From: Agaricus subrufescens
Taxonomy: Eukaryota > Basidiomycota > Agaricomycetes > Agaricales > Agaricaceae
Direction: 5' to 3'
Length of the DNA stretch: 64,000 bases
Assembly (NCBI GenBank): GCA_029945375.1
Contig: CM057062.1
Location: forward strand, 2,557,564-2,621,563
A program made the translations under genes and the position numbers. The notes below the pieces were generated by a model. That model did no database searches. It worked only from the letters and a program-made list of their open reading frames with translations, and was not told the DNA's origin. Position 1 is the stretch's first letter. Every line of letters starts with the position of its first letter. This document shows positions 12,233-24,155 of this stretch, in pieces.

Positions 12233-13907
12233 ATGGATAGCCAGCTCGATCATGCATCGCTACAGACCAAATCACCAATAATAACCAAGGGTCCAACCTC
12301 CGTCAATCAAGATAACGTCGAATCACCCTACGAAAATGAAGAAATCCTGGTTGATTCTGATAAAGCTCGGGAAGATGTCAAAAGACTTCTTCGTAGTGAA
12401 CTGACGAGGATACGAGCCGACTTTGGGTTCAATCTCCAAACTCAATGGCCCTCCGAGCAGGACTTTCGGAAACTTGCTAAAGCGTCGGGCGGCTTGCTCA
12501 TGTTTGCGCAAACGGTCACGAAATACATAGGGGATCCTCAGACTGCAAATCCGAAATCACAGCTCGATGACGTACTGAGGGCCATTGAAGCTCATCCACT
12601 TCTCCATAGTTCGCAAGAGCACCCGATGGCACTATTGGACGCCTTGTATACTCACATCTTGTCCAAAGTCCCTCTGGAGGCCAAGTCAAACATTCGGAAG
12701 CTCCTTTTAGCAATAGCTATATTCTGGGACGTCATTCATCAGGAGGACTACGCGAACAACTTCACTTTGCTATGCAATTGGTTGGGTATAACCTCCGATG
12801 ATGCATATGCTGCTGTTCAACATCTTTTCTCCGTTTTGATGGTCCCTCCGCGTGATCAAGCTCACAGGCGGAGGCTCGGCTATTTCCATAAGTCATTCAT
12901 TGACTACATACGTGACTTCGCTCGATCGGGGTTTTCACCTGATGTCGAACAAGAAGCCCAACAACTCAACGCTGAATGTGCATTCAGGGTACTCAACCAG
13001 ACTCCTGATATTCTTTGTCTTGGCGACATTGATCATGACGTTTGGAATTCGGATGAGATTTACTTTGATGATGACGTTTGGGGTGAGGATGAGAGCGGAA
13101 GATTCGGAACGCTATTACGCGGTACAGGGTCAGGGTGTGACATTGCGCTCACCTGGTCAATGGGGGCTTTAGGGATCTGGGATGACAATAAAACAAGGGC
13201 GTACATGTATAAAATGGCCATTGCAAGCATTTTGGAAGGGGTTAAGAAACAACAAAAAGCATTTTGTAATGTGTTCTGCATTCGTTTCCTGGCAACGCGC
13301 TTTGAGTACTACTTTTACCGTAGTATTGAACACTTGCACCAAGTCGTTTTTGTGAGTACTTTTAATTGTCTATGGTTGCGATGTTAAGATTACACGTTAG
13401 GACCAATCTCGTTGTCACGAATTCATGGAACAAGGCCTCGTCAAGCGAGTACCGGTCAAGGCCCTCAATTTTTCGCATCTTATATGGAAGATTGAGTTGC
13501 GGTTCAACCGCCCCACAATGTCTTCGAGCAATATACCTGACCTATGGAATCCATCTTGTAACGTGAGTGAAATTTGTGCTTGCTGTAGCCTATTGACACC
13601 CATTGTGTAGCATGAACGACAAGGCCAATGGGGACAAGACAAGCCCCAAGCCTGGACAACCCAATTCGACATGTATAAGGATGAAAGTGATCATTGTGAT
13701 ATCTGTTGGAAACGGTTAGAGCACCAATTGAGAAATTGGCAGACCAAAGTTCCCGATCACCCGGTCCTGGTTCTGTTCACCTCGGCAGGACAGTGTTTTG
13801 TAGAATTCAAATTTGTTGATGATGAAGATGGTGTATCGGAGTGGACGTATTGGCTTGTGCATGAGTTTACGGAGGAGAAGCGGAAAGAGCTGGGAAGTAC
13901 TGTATAA
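12233..13907 (+). CDS. truncated NLR paralogue lacking the P-loop half, copy B
   Basis: An in-frame fusion near 12300 joins the linker exon (QLDHASLQTKSPIITKG) directly to the part of the NACHT exon beginning DNVESPYENEEILVDSD. About 1.1 kb that would carry the Asn/Gly-rich exons, Walker A and Walker B is gone. The rest is open: 12233-13351, 13401-13562 and 13611-13907, about 525 residues from the first in-frame ATG, and it keeps YFHKSFIDYI and the whole C-terminal module. The canonical exon 1 is broken: its start is ATA at 11990-11992 and a stop follows, so translation would need the ATG at 12233. It also carries an Asp-rich expansion (FDDDVWGEDESG) in the variable patch. It may be a pseudogene, or a working NTPase-less partner or decoy. 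The open tail with intact splice sites favours recent function. Confidence 0.65.
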
Positions 13908-14204
13908 GGTTGTTATATTGCGATCTCGGGTGTGCTTTCGTGACTTTTATCGACAACCTGTTGTTCGTATCTCTTCTAGGTCAAGTTGGATCGTCGGCCC
14001 GAGTCAGTTGATGTCGCTTGTCTTTGATGAATGGCAACATTAAACAACCCATTGGGGCGAACAACAGGAAGACTGCATACGGAAGAGTGATAGGCTTGGA
14101 GTAAATCAAGCGTTGTGTCGGGAGGAACTGCATCTAGAGTTGCGAACATGAGGATGATATAAGACCAGAAGCCTGGCCAATACATGATTCGAATTCATGG
14201 GCGG
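13908..14204. repeat. 3' flank of copy B, part of the duplicated unit
   Basis: The sequence matches the 3' flanks of copies D and E (block AACATGAGGATGAT and the run before GAATTCA). It is cut off near 14204, where the 3' fragment of another copy begins. This shows that the fragment was joined inside an existing spacer. Confidence 0.55.
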
Positions 14205-15132
14205 CCAATGTGCGTTTAGGGTACTCGAGCAGGCTCCAGATATTGTTGATTTTGGGATTTCGGGGGTGCCAGTCATACTGTTAATAGTTCGATTAGTACC
14301 CACAGGGCGCCTGATACGGGATACAAAGACTGGGCATAATATGGGGCTTGGTTGGCCCGTGGATGATAGAATGTCCTGAGATAACAACAAAACGAGATTG
14401 TGGGTATAAACTGGCCATTTCCGCCATCGTGGAAGGTATCATGAATAGACAACAAAATTTTTATAGCGTATTCTGCCTTCGTCCCCTGGCGACGCTCTTT
14501 GCTGACTTTATCTACTGTAGAGTTGAAAGATTGCGCGCAGTTGTATTTGTAAGTTCTTATGCTCTTGCGTGGTGTTGACGCTGAGACTGCACATTGGGAT
14601 AAATCCCATCGTGATGAGTTCATCGACCAGGGTGTAGTCAAGCAGGTGCCCCTGAAATGCTCAATTCTGCGGACATTTTTTGCGGACATTGGATGGGGGA
14701 CCTACTAAGTTGGCGTTCAAACGTCATAGTTGGACCTCGACATCAACGGATCTACCTCATCCGTGGAATGCTTCATGTAAAGTGAGTCGAAGTATATGTG
14801 TTTCACGTTATCTATTGAAGCTATGTTGTGTAGCATAAACGAGTGGGCGAGTGATAAGACAAGTTCAGACCTGAATAACAGAATTCCTTGCGGAATCTCG
14901 CAACAGGATATCCGCAAATGGTCGATGCATCTCCTGTTGTCAACGGTTGAAGCGTCAATTGGAGCATTGGCAAACTCAGGTTACGGACCACTTGATGCCG
15001 GTTTTGTTCACTTCGACTAGGACGTACTTTGTGGAATTTCAGTTTGTTGATGAGGAGGATGGGGTCTCGGAGCGGACGTATTGGTTCTTGTGCAAGGAGA
15101 AGAAGCGGGGAGAATTGGGGAGTATAGTGTGA
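14205..15132 (+). pseudogene. 3' fragment of an NLR copy related to A, copy C
   Basis: The fragment starts abruptly at the sequence for FRVLEQAPDIVDFG and runs through the end of the large exon, both C-terminal exons and the stop. It is closest to copy A (TGRLIRDTKTGHNMGLGWP against TGRLARGTEAGCNMGLSWP). It carries lesions: a frame-breaking difference in the variable patch, a TGA in place of the Trp codon just before DNNKTR, a two-base loss after that motif, and a deletion in the C-terminal HEF region (the frame ends LCKEKKRGELGSIV). No promoter or NACHT region is present. It is a dead duplication remnant. Confidence 0.8.
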
Positions 15133-16044
15133 TGTGAGTTACACCCTAAGCACCTGCTCCTTGATTTTCAAAGACGAGGAGTTCAATTTTTCTTATTTCT
15201 TATTTTTATTTGTTTATTAGATGATGGGCATTGATCTACATAGCCGCACGGAAAGGTGGACGCACTGTTATACTTCACAACACCGCAGGGCATGACGAAC
15301 GAAATGAGATACAGTAAGAACTGTCGATGACAAGTGGAGATGCCAACGTCTGTGGATTATGCAAGTCCCCTCTCAGAGCTTGATTTGATCTGCCTTCTAC
15401 CATAGCGGTCTCCCGACAAACCCAGGAAATGGGAGTTGTCTTGTTAAGTGTCGCACATAAACGTTATTGCCAGGTGCAAATGCCATGCATGACAAAGCCA
15501 GTCGACCCGGCACAAACAAAATCAATGTCTTCTTCGATCACGGCCCACAGTTGGTTGGAAGTTTGAAGTTTGGATGAGCATGGTGATCGTTGAAATCGGA
15601 CGCTGCTCGGGATCACGTGAAACCCGGTGCGTTTGAGGCTCGTGGAGTGTCCCGGGCTTTAAGCTCTTGCTCACCTCACCTGCGTACAGAGGCAAGTCTT
15701 ATTTCCTTGCTGTGCCCTCTTATGTACCGCTTCTTATACGATAAATGATACCTCATTGGCTCTCAGTCGCTTTTCCCTTTACGGGCTCACCCCCCATTTG
15801 TCTCCTACCATCAACTCAAGATCTTCGGTCTGCAGAGGTTCGTGGTAGGCCTCAACGGAACTCAGAATGCTAGGGTACGAGGACGTCAGTGCATATTTCG
15901 AAGAAGCTGATGGTTTCTCTCTCCCCTGCTACAGTCCCGTGCGTGATATATATAGCAAGCGCTGGAACTGCCTCATGTCGAATCAATCTTCTCTGGGCGG
16001 ATAAACTCCGACACCCTCTCCCTCTTTCCTTCCACCGCGTTCTT
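15133..16044 (+). promoter_or_regulatory. spacer and promoter region of copy D
   Basis: The palindrome CACGTG lies at 15614-15619 (context GGATCACGTGAAAC), about 430 bp before the ATG of copy D. A TATA block (GATATATATAGCAAGCGCTGG) lies near 15945-15965, about 90 bp before the ATG. Both are kept before copies E and F. The left half of the interval is the 3' flank of fragment C, with an AT-rich run near 15185-15220. I see no other gene. Confidence 0.6.
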
Positions 16045-19006
16045 ATGCACATACCCAAATTCTTACGTTTTGGGCGTTCACGTTCGAAAACTCCAGCGTC
16101 TGCGGATTCTGAGGATGCCAGTCACGTCTCATCATCTCGCTCTCCTCCTCCCGCCTCGCGCGCTTCATCTTCTCGTCTTCCCTCGAGCCCTCAGACATCT
16201 CAACAAGGTATGTGTGTTTTCCAATTAGTACGAAGATTCAATGTTCATCATTCCATTTAATCCCATTGCTACCCCTGCCATTGACACAATGGCGGGGTAC
16301 TCAGCGAGCCAGCTCGATCACGCATCACTACAGACCAAATCACCAGCGATAACCGAGAATTCACGTACCACACCGACTCCTAGCGCCGGCGGCTCGCAGG
16401 CTCAACCTCCTACAGATGTTTCCCCGGGGACAAAGCTCTCATCCGGACAATGCGATCTATTGGTCGTCCCTCAGCAATATCCAGTGCCTGTGGCGGGGTC
16501 GCAACAGCCTGTAACTTCCTTACCAGTGATGGTCAGCTTTCCCTACACCTGGTTCATGAATGGCAATGCTGATGCGCCGCCCTCTCCTTGACAGAACGCG
16601 TTGTATAATCATTCCGGTACAGTGTACAGCGTTCAGAAGATTAGTGACTCAAAAAATGTATCTGTTAGCGGCAACGATAACACAGGTGCAAGAGCTTCGC
16701 TTGATACCTAACACGGCAACACTGACTGTATCTGTAGTTAACCATATGAACTGGAATACCGTTGTTAGTGTGAACAATAACTGTAAGGAGTTTTGTCCTT
16801 GGCATATCATCTTCCCTGACGATATTGCTAGTTTTGAAAACACTTCTGCAGGAGACAATACCTGGGGCAGCATTCGACTCTTCCGCCCGTGATCCTCCGC
16901 CACGGTGCCACCCTGGGACCCGTCTGGCCATCCTGGATCGCTGCGTGACTTTCATCCTCACCTGCCAAGATGAAAGGAAGATGCGATGGGTAGTTGGTGC
17001 AGCGGGGGTTGGAAAGTCAGCCATCTTGCAAAGCGTCGCTGAGCGCCAACTTCCCCCGGGAACCTTACGCGCATCGATCTTCTTTTTTGTCCATGGTCGC
17101 AGTGATGGAACCAAGGCCATCGTCACACTCGCGTATCAACTGGCGGTTCAGTGCAAGCCTTATCGTGCCTTTATTGAGCGTGAGCTCGATGATGATCCAT
17201 CTCTCCCGCAAAAGGCGATGTCGGTCCAATTTAACAAGTTGATCGTCGAACCTTTTATGCATCATCCCCCGCTCAGATCCGGTGGGCGCGTCCTGATCAT
17301 AATTGACGGCCTCGATGAATGTGACGACCAACGTACCCAGGAGGAGCTTCTCCGCCTCATCTCGGAACTTTGCATCACCATCCCGTCGTCTCCCCTTGTA
17401 TGGCTTATCGCTAGTCGTCCAGAGCCGCACATCACATCCTTCTTTGCTCAGAGCGCCGTTGAGCCCGCTTACGAGAAGGAAGAGATACTTGTTGATTCAG
17501 ACGAGGCTCGGAAAGATGTGGAGAGATTTCTTCGTAATGAACTGTCGAAGGTGCAGACCAAGTTTTCACTGGATTCCAGGGTTCGATGGCCTTCCGATGA
17601 GGATTTTTGGAAACTTGCTACAGCGTCGGGCGGCCTGTTCGTATACGCGCAAACGGTCACCAAATACATAGGAGACCCTCATACTGGAAATCCGAAATCG
17701 CAACTGGATGACGTACTGAAAGTCATTGATGCTCATCCACTTCTTCATGGTTCGCGAGAGCACCCGATGGCATTACTGGATGCGTTGTATGCTCAGATCC
17801 TATCCAAAGTCCCTCCGGAAGCCAAGTCAAACATGCGAAAGCTTATTTTGGCATTAACGGGGTTCTGGCGCGTCATCCATCAGGAAATCCCCGCGAACAA
17901 TTTCATTATGCTATGCAATTGGTTGGGTATAACCTCTGATGACGCTTATGCTGCTCTTCGACATCTTTTCTCTGTTTTGAACGTCCCTCAGCGTGATAAA
18001 GCTCACAAGGAAGAACTCGAGTATTTCCATAAATCATTCATCGACTATATTTGCGACTTCACTCGATCTGGATTTTCGCCTGATATCGAACAAGAAGCCC
18101 AACAACTCAACACTGAATGTGCAATCAGGATACTTAACCAGGCTCCTAATTCCATTCGCTTGGGTGACGTTGATAGTAAGGCTTGGGGTTCGGATGGGAT
18201 AGGAAGACTAGTAGATGGTACTGGGTCAGGGTGCAACATTGCGCTCACCTGGTTGGTGGGCGATGAAATGGACTGGCATGACAATAACACACGGGTGTAC
18301 ATGTATAAAATGGCCATTGCGAGCATTGTGGAAGGGATTAGGAATCAACAAAAAGCATTTTATACTGTGTTCTGCATTCGTCTCTTGGCCACGCGCTTTC
18401 AGTCTTATTATTATGGTCGTGTTGAACGCTTTCACCAAGCTGTGTTTGTGAGTACTTATATTCCTCCCTGAGTGCCATACTAACATTACGCGTTAGGACA
18501 AGTCTCGTTGTCACGAATTTATGGAACAAGGCCTCGTTCAGCGGATACCGGTCAAAGCCCTGATTTTTTGGGATGTTACATGGGGCGCTGAGTTGCAGTT
18601 CAGCCGCCCCATGGCGTCCATAATCAACCTACCTGACCCATGGAATCCGTCTTGTGATGTGAGCGAAAGACTTTTGCTTGCCGTAGCCTATTGACGCCGC
18701 ATGATGCAGCATGAACGAGAAGGTGAATGGGGAGAAAATGAGCCCAAGGTCTGGAGAACTAAATTTGACACGGAAAACAGTGACGATGGTTGGTGCGAGT
18801 TCTGTTGTCGACGGTTAAAGCACCAATTGGAAAAGTGGCAAAATAAAGTTCCGGATCACCCGGTCCTGGTTCTGTTCACTTCAGCTGGAGAAGGTTTCGT
18901 AGAATTCAAATTTGTTGATGAGGAAGATGGTATTTCGGAGTGGACGTATTGGCTTGTGCATAAATTTACGAAGAAGAAGCGGAAAGAGCTGGGAAGTACT
19001 GTATAA
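16045..19006 (+). CDS. NLR-like NACHT NTPase, copy D
   Basis: Exons are 16045-16207, 16305-16531, 16595-16685, 16738-16782, 16832-18447, 18497-18658 and 18710-19006, about 866 residues. The first acceptor is inferred: the AG used by copy E (ATTCCAG) is ATTCCAT here, so I chose the next phase-compatible AG at 16303-16304. The large exon reads KTLLQETIPGAAF, Walker A GAAGVGKS, Walker B LIIIDGLDEC and YFHKSFIDYI. It shares a rare block (CKPYRAFIERELDDDPS) with distant copy H. It shares FFAQSAVEPAYEKEE and SKVQTKFSLDSRVRW with neighbour E, but its C-terminal variable patch (GDVDSKAWGSDGIG) is almost that of copy F. This patchwork points to gene conversion. The C-terminal module is complete (CEFCC; EFKFVDEEDGISEWTYW). 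Confidence 0.88.
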
Positions 19007-21210
19007 TGTTGTTATATTACGATCTTGAGTATGCCTTCTTGACTTTTATCAACAACGAGTCCTTCGCCTTTCTTCTGGTTTAGTTGGAGCGTAAGTCTGA
19101 GCCGGTTAATGTCGTTTGTCTTTCATGAAAAGCCGTTTGAGCCAACAATATGAGGGCCGCGTACAGAAGAGTAATAGGCTTGGAGTACATTAAGCACTAT
19201 TTCGGGAGGAACTGCATACAAAGTTGCGAGCATGAGGATGATGGAAGGCTGGCGCTGGAATCCCGGCCCATAGACTGATTGAACTCACGGTCGGCGTTTT
19301 ATAGTCTTAAGTCTCCGATCTCATTAGGCCTTCATGCTTTTGTGGGACGTATAGTGACCACACATATGAAACTCGCAAAAAATTTTCCACTGATATACTT
19401 CGTTACAAAGTATGTCTAAATCCAAAACCAACTTGTGTGTCCATCAAAATGGCGTATACTTGCCATTGCTGTGTCGTCCGAGTGTGGAACGACTACTCTT
19501 ATGATTTGTGTTGTGCAGCACCGACGAGACCTGGATTGCGGGATGGTATTTTTTTCTTCTATTTATACTCGACGCTGGACTGATAAGACGACGTATTCGG
19601 TATAGTAAATTCAATGTGTCAGTCTGTATTCGATGATTCATCACTAGCGAGACGATCTTGATTGTTAAACATGAATCTACGAGTCTAGCCACGGCTGTTT
19701 ATATTCTTCCTCGAAATCACTTCGAAACACCAATTGTTCACACAGCGGGATATGACCACAGCAATTGCTTCTGAACATATCGATTTATTGCAAGTGTTAT
19801 TTTAGTCTTGCTACTTGGTGACGCAAAGATAAATTCGGGACATCTCGTGTTGCGATGAACGAGGGATTTGAGAAAGAGAGGACGGGCACAGCCAAGAATA
19901 GAAGTGAAGAACAATGGTAGGAAAAATTCGAGTCATACTGTTTGTCTTTCAAGTCGGAGGTTTTCGGAATAATGAGAGAGCGAGACCGCCAAAGACCAGA
20001 AGGATATATATGGTGATTGCGTACGGGGCGTTTGACGGAAAGGACATGGCTGAACTTACCATTTGCGATTAGATACTTTTGTGGTAATATTGATTTGCGT
20101 CTATATTCAACCAGCGGAATTGTATTTCTCACTGTCGTTGATTATCTTTCAAGAAGCTACGTGACACACCTCAGTTTGTTGGCTATCGAGAAAGATATAT
20201 TGCACTAGAATGGATCTGTTGTTGAATCTATGTGGAAGGAAGTTGAAGGCGGACATACAGTTTTGTCAACATCGATCGAGAGCGACGCACAGCACTAGTC
20301 TCATACTTTGTGTTTTTTCCTTATCGTTTGATGTCACAGTAGCGTTAAAACAACAAATGTAGTAGGATAAATGAACACGCATCATGATGATAAGTAGTCC
20401 ATGCGGCTGCCAGAGGTCGAAGAAGGCGGGTGTTTGATTTGCAAGGTGGAAGCTACGAAATGCAAGGTCAACTAAACATGGAGATGTCAATAGGTCATAT
20501 CCACTTCGTTGTCGAAAGTTTGGCAGTCGTTAAATTCAATGGGCCGATGGGATGGACGGGTACACCAACCTAGCCTTCAAGTATTGGTCTGCTAGTGCTT
20601 GCACATGGCGGAGGTCTTATGCATCAAATACAAAATTTATTATGAAGTAGCTGAGTTGCTTTAGCACACCTTGAGGCCTCGCTGAGCGTTTTCTCGATAA
20701 CAGCCCACATGTTTGAACTTTGGATGAGCATGGTTAATTGGTGATCGGTGAAATCAAAGATCACGTGAAACTCATCGCGGTTGACATTGGTCGTTCAAGC
20801 TGAGGCTCGTGGACTCTGGAGTGTCCGCTGCCAGGAGCTCTTGCCTGCTTCGCCTGCGCATAAGGCAAGTCTCAGCCTTTGGCATCTCTTCTTATGCAAT
20901 TAATGATAGCTCATTGATTCTTAACCGCTTTCCCTTCTACCGGCTCACTCCCCATTTCGCTGTCATCAGCTCGAGATCTTTCCTCTACGCCGGTATTTGG
21001 TAGGGACCTCAACAGAACACAGCATGGGAGGAACAACACGGGTACGAGGGCATCAGTGCATATTTCCGAGAAGCTGATGGCCTCTCTCTTCCCTACTACA
21101 GGCCTGCGCGAGATATATATAGCAAGCGCTGGAACTGCCTCGTGTCGAATGTATCTTCTCTAGGCGAATAAACTCCGACATCCCTCTCTCTTCCCTTCCG
21201 CCGCGTTCTC
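19007..21210. repeat. duplicated spacer unit between copies D and E, with promoter of E
   Basis: The spacer is nearly the same as 24156-26336, so gene plus spacer was duplicated as a unit of about 5.1 kb. It ends with CACGTG at 20762-20767 and a TATA block (GAGATATATATAGCAAGCGC) near 21110-21130, about 90 bp before the ATG of E. A minus-strand frame at 19797-20132 is kept in the sister spacer, but I find no domain in it. No plus-strand gene is visible. Confidence 0.6.
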
Positions 21211-24155
21211 ATGCGCATACCCAAGTTCCTACGCTTTGGGCGTTCACGTTCAACAACTCCAGCATCGGCAGATTCTGAGGATGCCAGTCATGTCTCATCA
21301 TCTCATTCTCCTCCTGCCTTGCGTGCCTCGTCCTCTCGTCTTTCCTCGAACCTTCAGACATCTCAACAAGGTATGGTTTTTCGACCAGTGCGCAGATTCA
21401 ACACTCACTATTCCAGCTAACCCTAATGCTACCCCTGCCATTGGCACAATGGCGGGATATTCAGCTACCCAACTCGATCACTCATCACTCCAAACCAAAT
21501 CAGCAGCAATAACCAAGGATCCGCAAACCACACCAACTCCTAGCCCTGGCGGCTCGTTCGCCCAATCTCCTATCGAGATCGCCTCAGAAACGAAGCTGTC
21601 ATCCGGACGATGTGATTTATTAGTCGTCCCTCAGCATTGTCCGGTGCCTGTGACGGGATCGCAACATTCTTTAGTGACCCCACCAGTGACGGTCGGCTTC
21701 CTCTCCACCTAGTTCATGGATGACATTGCTGACCCACCCCCATCTGGACAGAACGTGTTGGACAACCAATCCGGCACACTATACGGCGTCCAGAACACTA
21801 TTGACTCAAGAAATGTATCTGTTGGCGGCAGCATGAACACAGGTGAATAATTTTCGTCCCATACCTAACACGACAATGACTATATTTGTAGTCAACTATA
21901 TGAATACTGTTGTCAGTATGAACAATACTTGTAAGCAGTTTTGTCCTTGGCATATCATTTTTCCTGACGGTATTATGTGCTAGTTTTGAAAACACTTCTG
22001 CAGGAGACAATACCTGGGGCAGCATTCGATTCTTCCGCCCGTGATCCTCCGCCACGGTGCCACCCTGGAACTCGTCTGGCCATCCTGGATCGATGCGTGA
22101 CTTTCATCGTCAACTGCAATGATGAAAGGAAGATGCGCTGGGTGGTCGGTGCAGCTGGAGTTGGAAAGTCAGCCATTTTACAAAGTGTCGCCGAGCGCCC
22201 ATTCCCGGCAGGAACTTTGCGCGCATCGATCTTCTTTTTTGTCCATGGCCGCAGTGACGGATCCAAGGCCATCGTAACGCTCGCTTATCAACTCGCAGTT
22301 GAGTGCGAACCTTATCGTCTATTCATCGAGCTTGCACTTGCTCGTGATCCATCCCTCCTTCAAAAGGCGATGTCCGTCCAATTCAACAAGCTGATCGTTG
22401 AACCCTTCATCCACCACCCCCCGCTGAAATCCATTGGCCGTGTCTTGATTATAATCGACGGCCTGGATGAATGTGACAACCAACGTACACAGGAGGAGCT
22501 TCTCCACCTGATCTCAAATCTCTGTATCACCATCCCATCCTCTCCGCTTGTATGGTTGATCGCTAGTCGCCCAGAGCCGCACATCACATCCTTCTTTGCT
22601 CAAAGCGCCGTCCAACCCGCTTACGAGAAGGAAGAGATACTTGTTGATTCAGACGAAGCTCGGAAAGATGTGGAGAGATTTCTTCGTAATGAATTGTCGA
22701 AGGTGCAGACCAAGTTTTCATTGGATTCCAGGGTTCGATGGCCTTCCGATGAAGATTTTTGGAAACTCGCTGAAGCGGCGGGCGGGCTGTTTGTATATGC
22801 GCAAACGGTCACGAAATACATAGGAGATTCTCACATTGGAAATCCGAAATCGCAGCTGGATGACGTACTGAAAGTCATTGACGCTCATCCGCTTCTTCAT
22901 AGTTCGCGAGATCACCCGATGGCGCTACTTGATGCCCTGTATGCTCAGATACTGTCCAAAGTCCCTCTGGACGCAAGGTCGAATATGCGGAAGTTCCTGT
23001 TGGCATTAATTGTATTCTGGGACGATATTTCCCAGGCACACGGGCAGACTTTCATTATGCAATGTAATTGGTTGGGTATAACCTCTGATGATGCATATGC
23101 TGCTCTTCGACATCTTTTCTCCGTTTTGACGGTCCCTCGGCGTGATGAAGCTCACAAGGAAGAACTCAGGTATTTCCATAAATCATTCATCGACTATATT
23201 CGCGACTTTACTCGATCTGGATTTTCGCCTGATATCGAACGAGAAGCACAACAACTTAACGTTGAATGTGCATTCAGGGTACTCAACCAGGCCCCTGATA
23301 CTATTTGCTTTGGCAACGTCAGTGTTGAGGTTTGGAGCTTGGGTGAGATGGTAAGGCCAGTAGATGGCACCGGATCAGTGTGTAACGTTGCGCTCACCTG
23401 GTCGGCGGGCGATGGAATCGACTGGGATGACGATCAAACAAGGGTGTACATGTATAAAATGGCCATTGCGAGCATTGTGGAAGGTGTTAGGAATCAGCAA
23501 AAAGCGGTCTATAGTGTGTTCTGCATTCGGCTCTTAGCAACACGCTTTGAAAGATACTTTGACCGTCGTGTTGAACACTTGCACCAAGTCGTGTTTGTGA
23601 GTATCTATAGCCCTCTATGAGTGAGATGCTAAGATTAGTTGTTAGGACAAATCTCGTTGTCATGAATTCATGGAACAAGGCCTCGTTAAGTGGGTACCTG
23701 TTACAGCCCTCGATTTTTCGGATCTTGTATGGGGGGTCGAGTTGCGGTTCAACCGCCCCACGACGTCCTCAACCGATCTACCTGACCCATGGAATCCATC
23801 TTGTAGCGTGAGTGCAAGACTTGTGCTTGCCGTAGCTTATTGACGCCGCATCGTGTAGCACGAGCGAGAAGGTGAATGGGGAGAAAATGAGCCCAAGGTC
23901 TGGACAACTAAATTTGGCATGGCCAGCAAGTACAATGATTGGTGCGATTTCTGTTGTCAACGGTTAAAGCACCAATTGGAAAATTGGCAAAATAACGTTC
24001 CGGATCACCTGGTCCTGGTTCTGTTCACTTCAGCTGGAGAAGGTTTCGTAGAATTCAAATTTATTGATGAGGAAGATGGTGTTTCGGAGTGGACATATTG
24101 GCTTGTGCATGATTTTACAGAGGAGAAGCGGAAAGAGTTGGGAAGTACTGTATAA
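21211..24155 (+). CDS. NLR-like NACHT NTPase, copy E
   Basis: Exons are 21211-21370, 21417-21691, 21752-21842, 21892-21930, 21984-23596, 23646-23807 and 23859-24155, 878 residues. Every splice site has a GT/AG consensus in the right phase, so this copy is the best template for the family. The N-terminal exon reads MRIPKFLRFGRSRSTTP. The small exons give GVQNTIDSRNVSVGG and NYMNTVVSMNNTF. NACHT motifs are intact. Against neighbours D and F it differs mostly in the patch after NQAPDTICFG (VSVEVWSLGEMVRP) and in ISQAHGQTFIMQ before CNWLGIT. The tail has CDFCC and SEWTYWLVHDF. Confidence 0.92.

Noticed and set aside
15889..16260. 123-codon frame running through the promoter and exon 1 of copy D
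   Set aside because: It is an extension of exon 1 upstream of the conserved ATG. It spans the TATA block and reads through the donor site.
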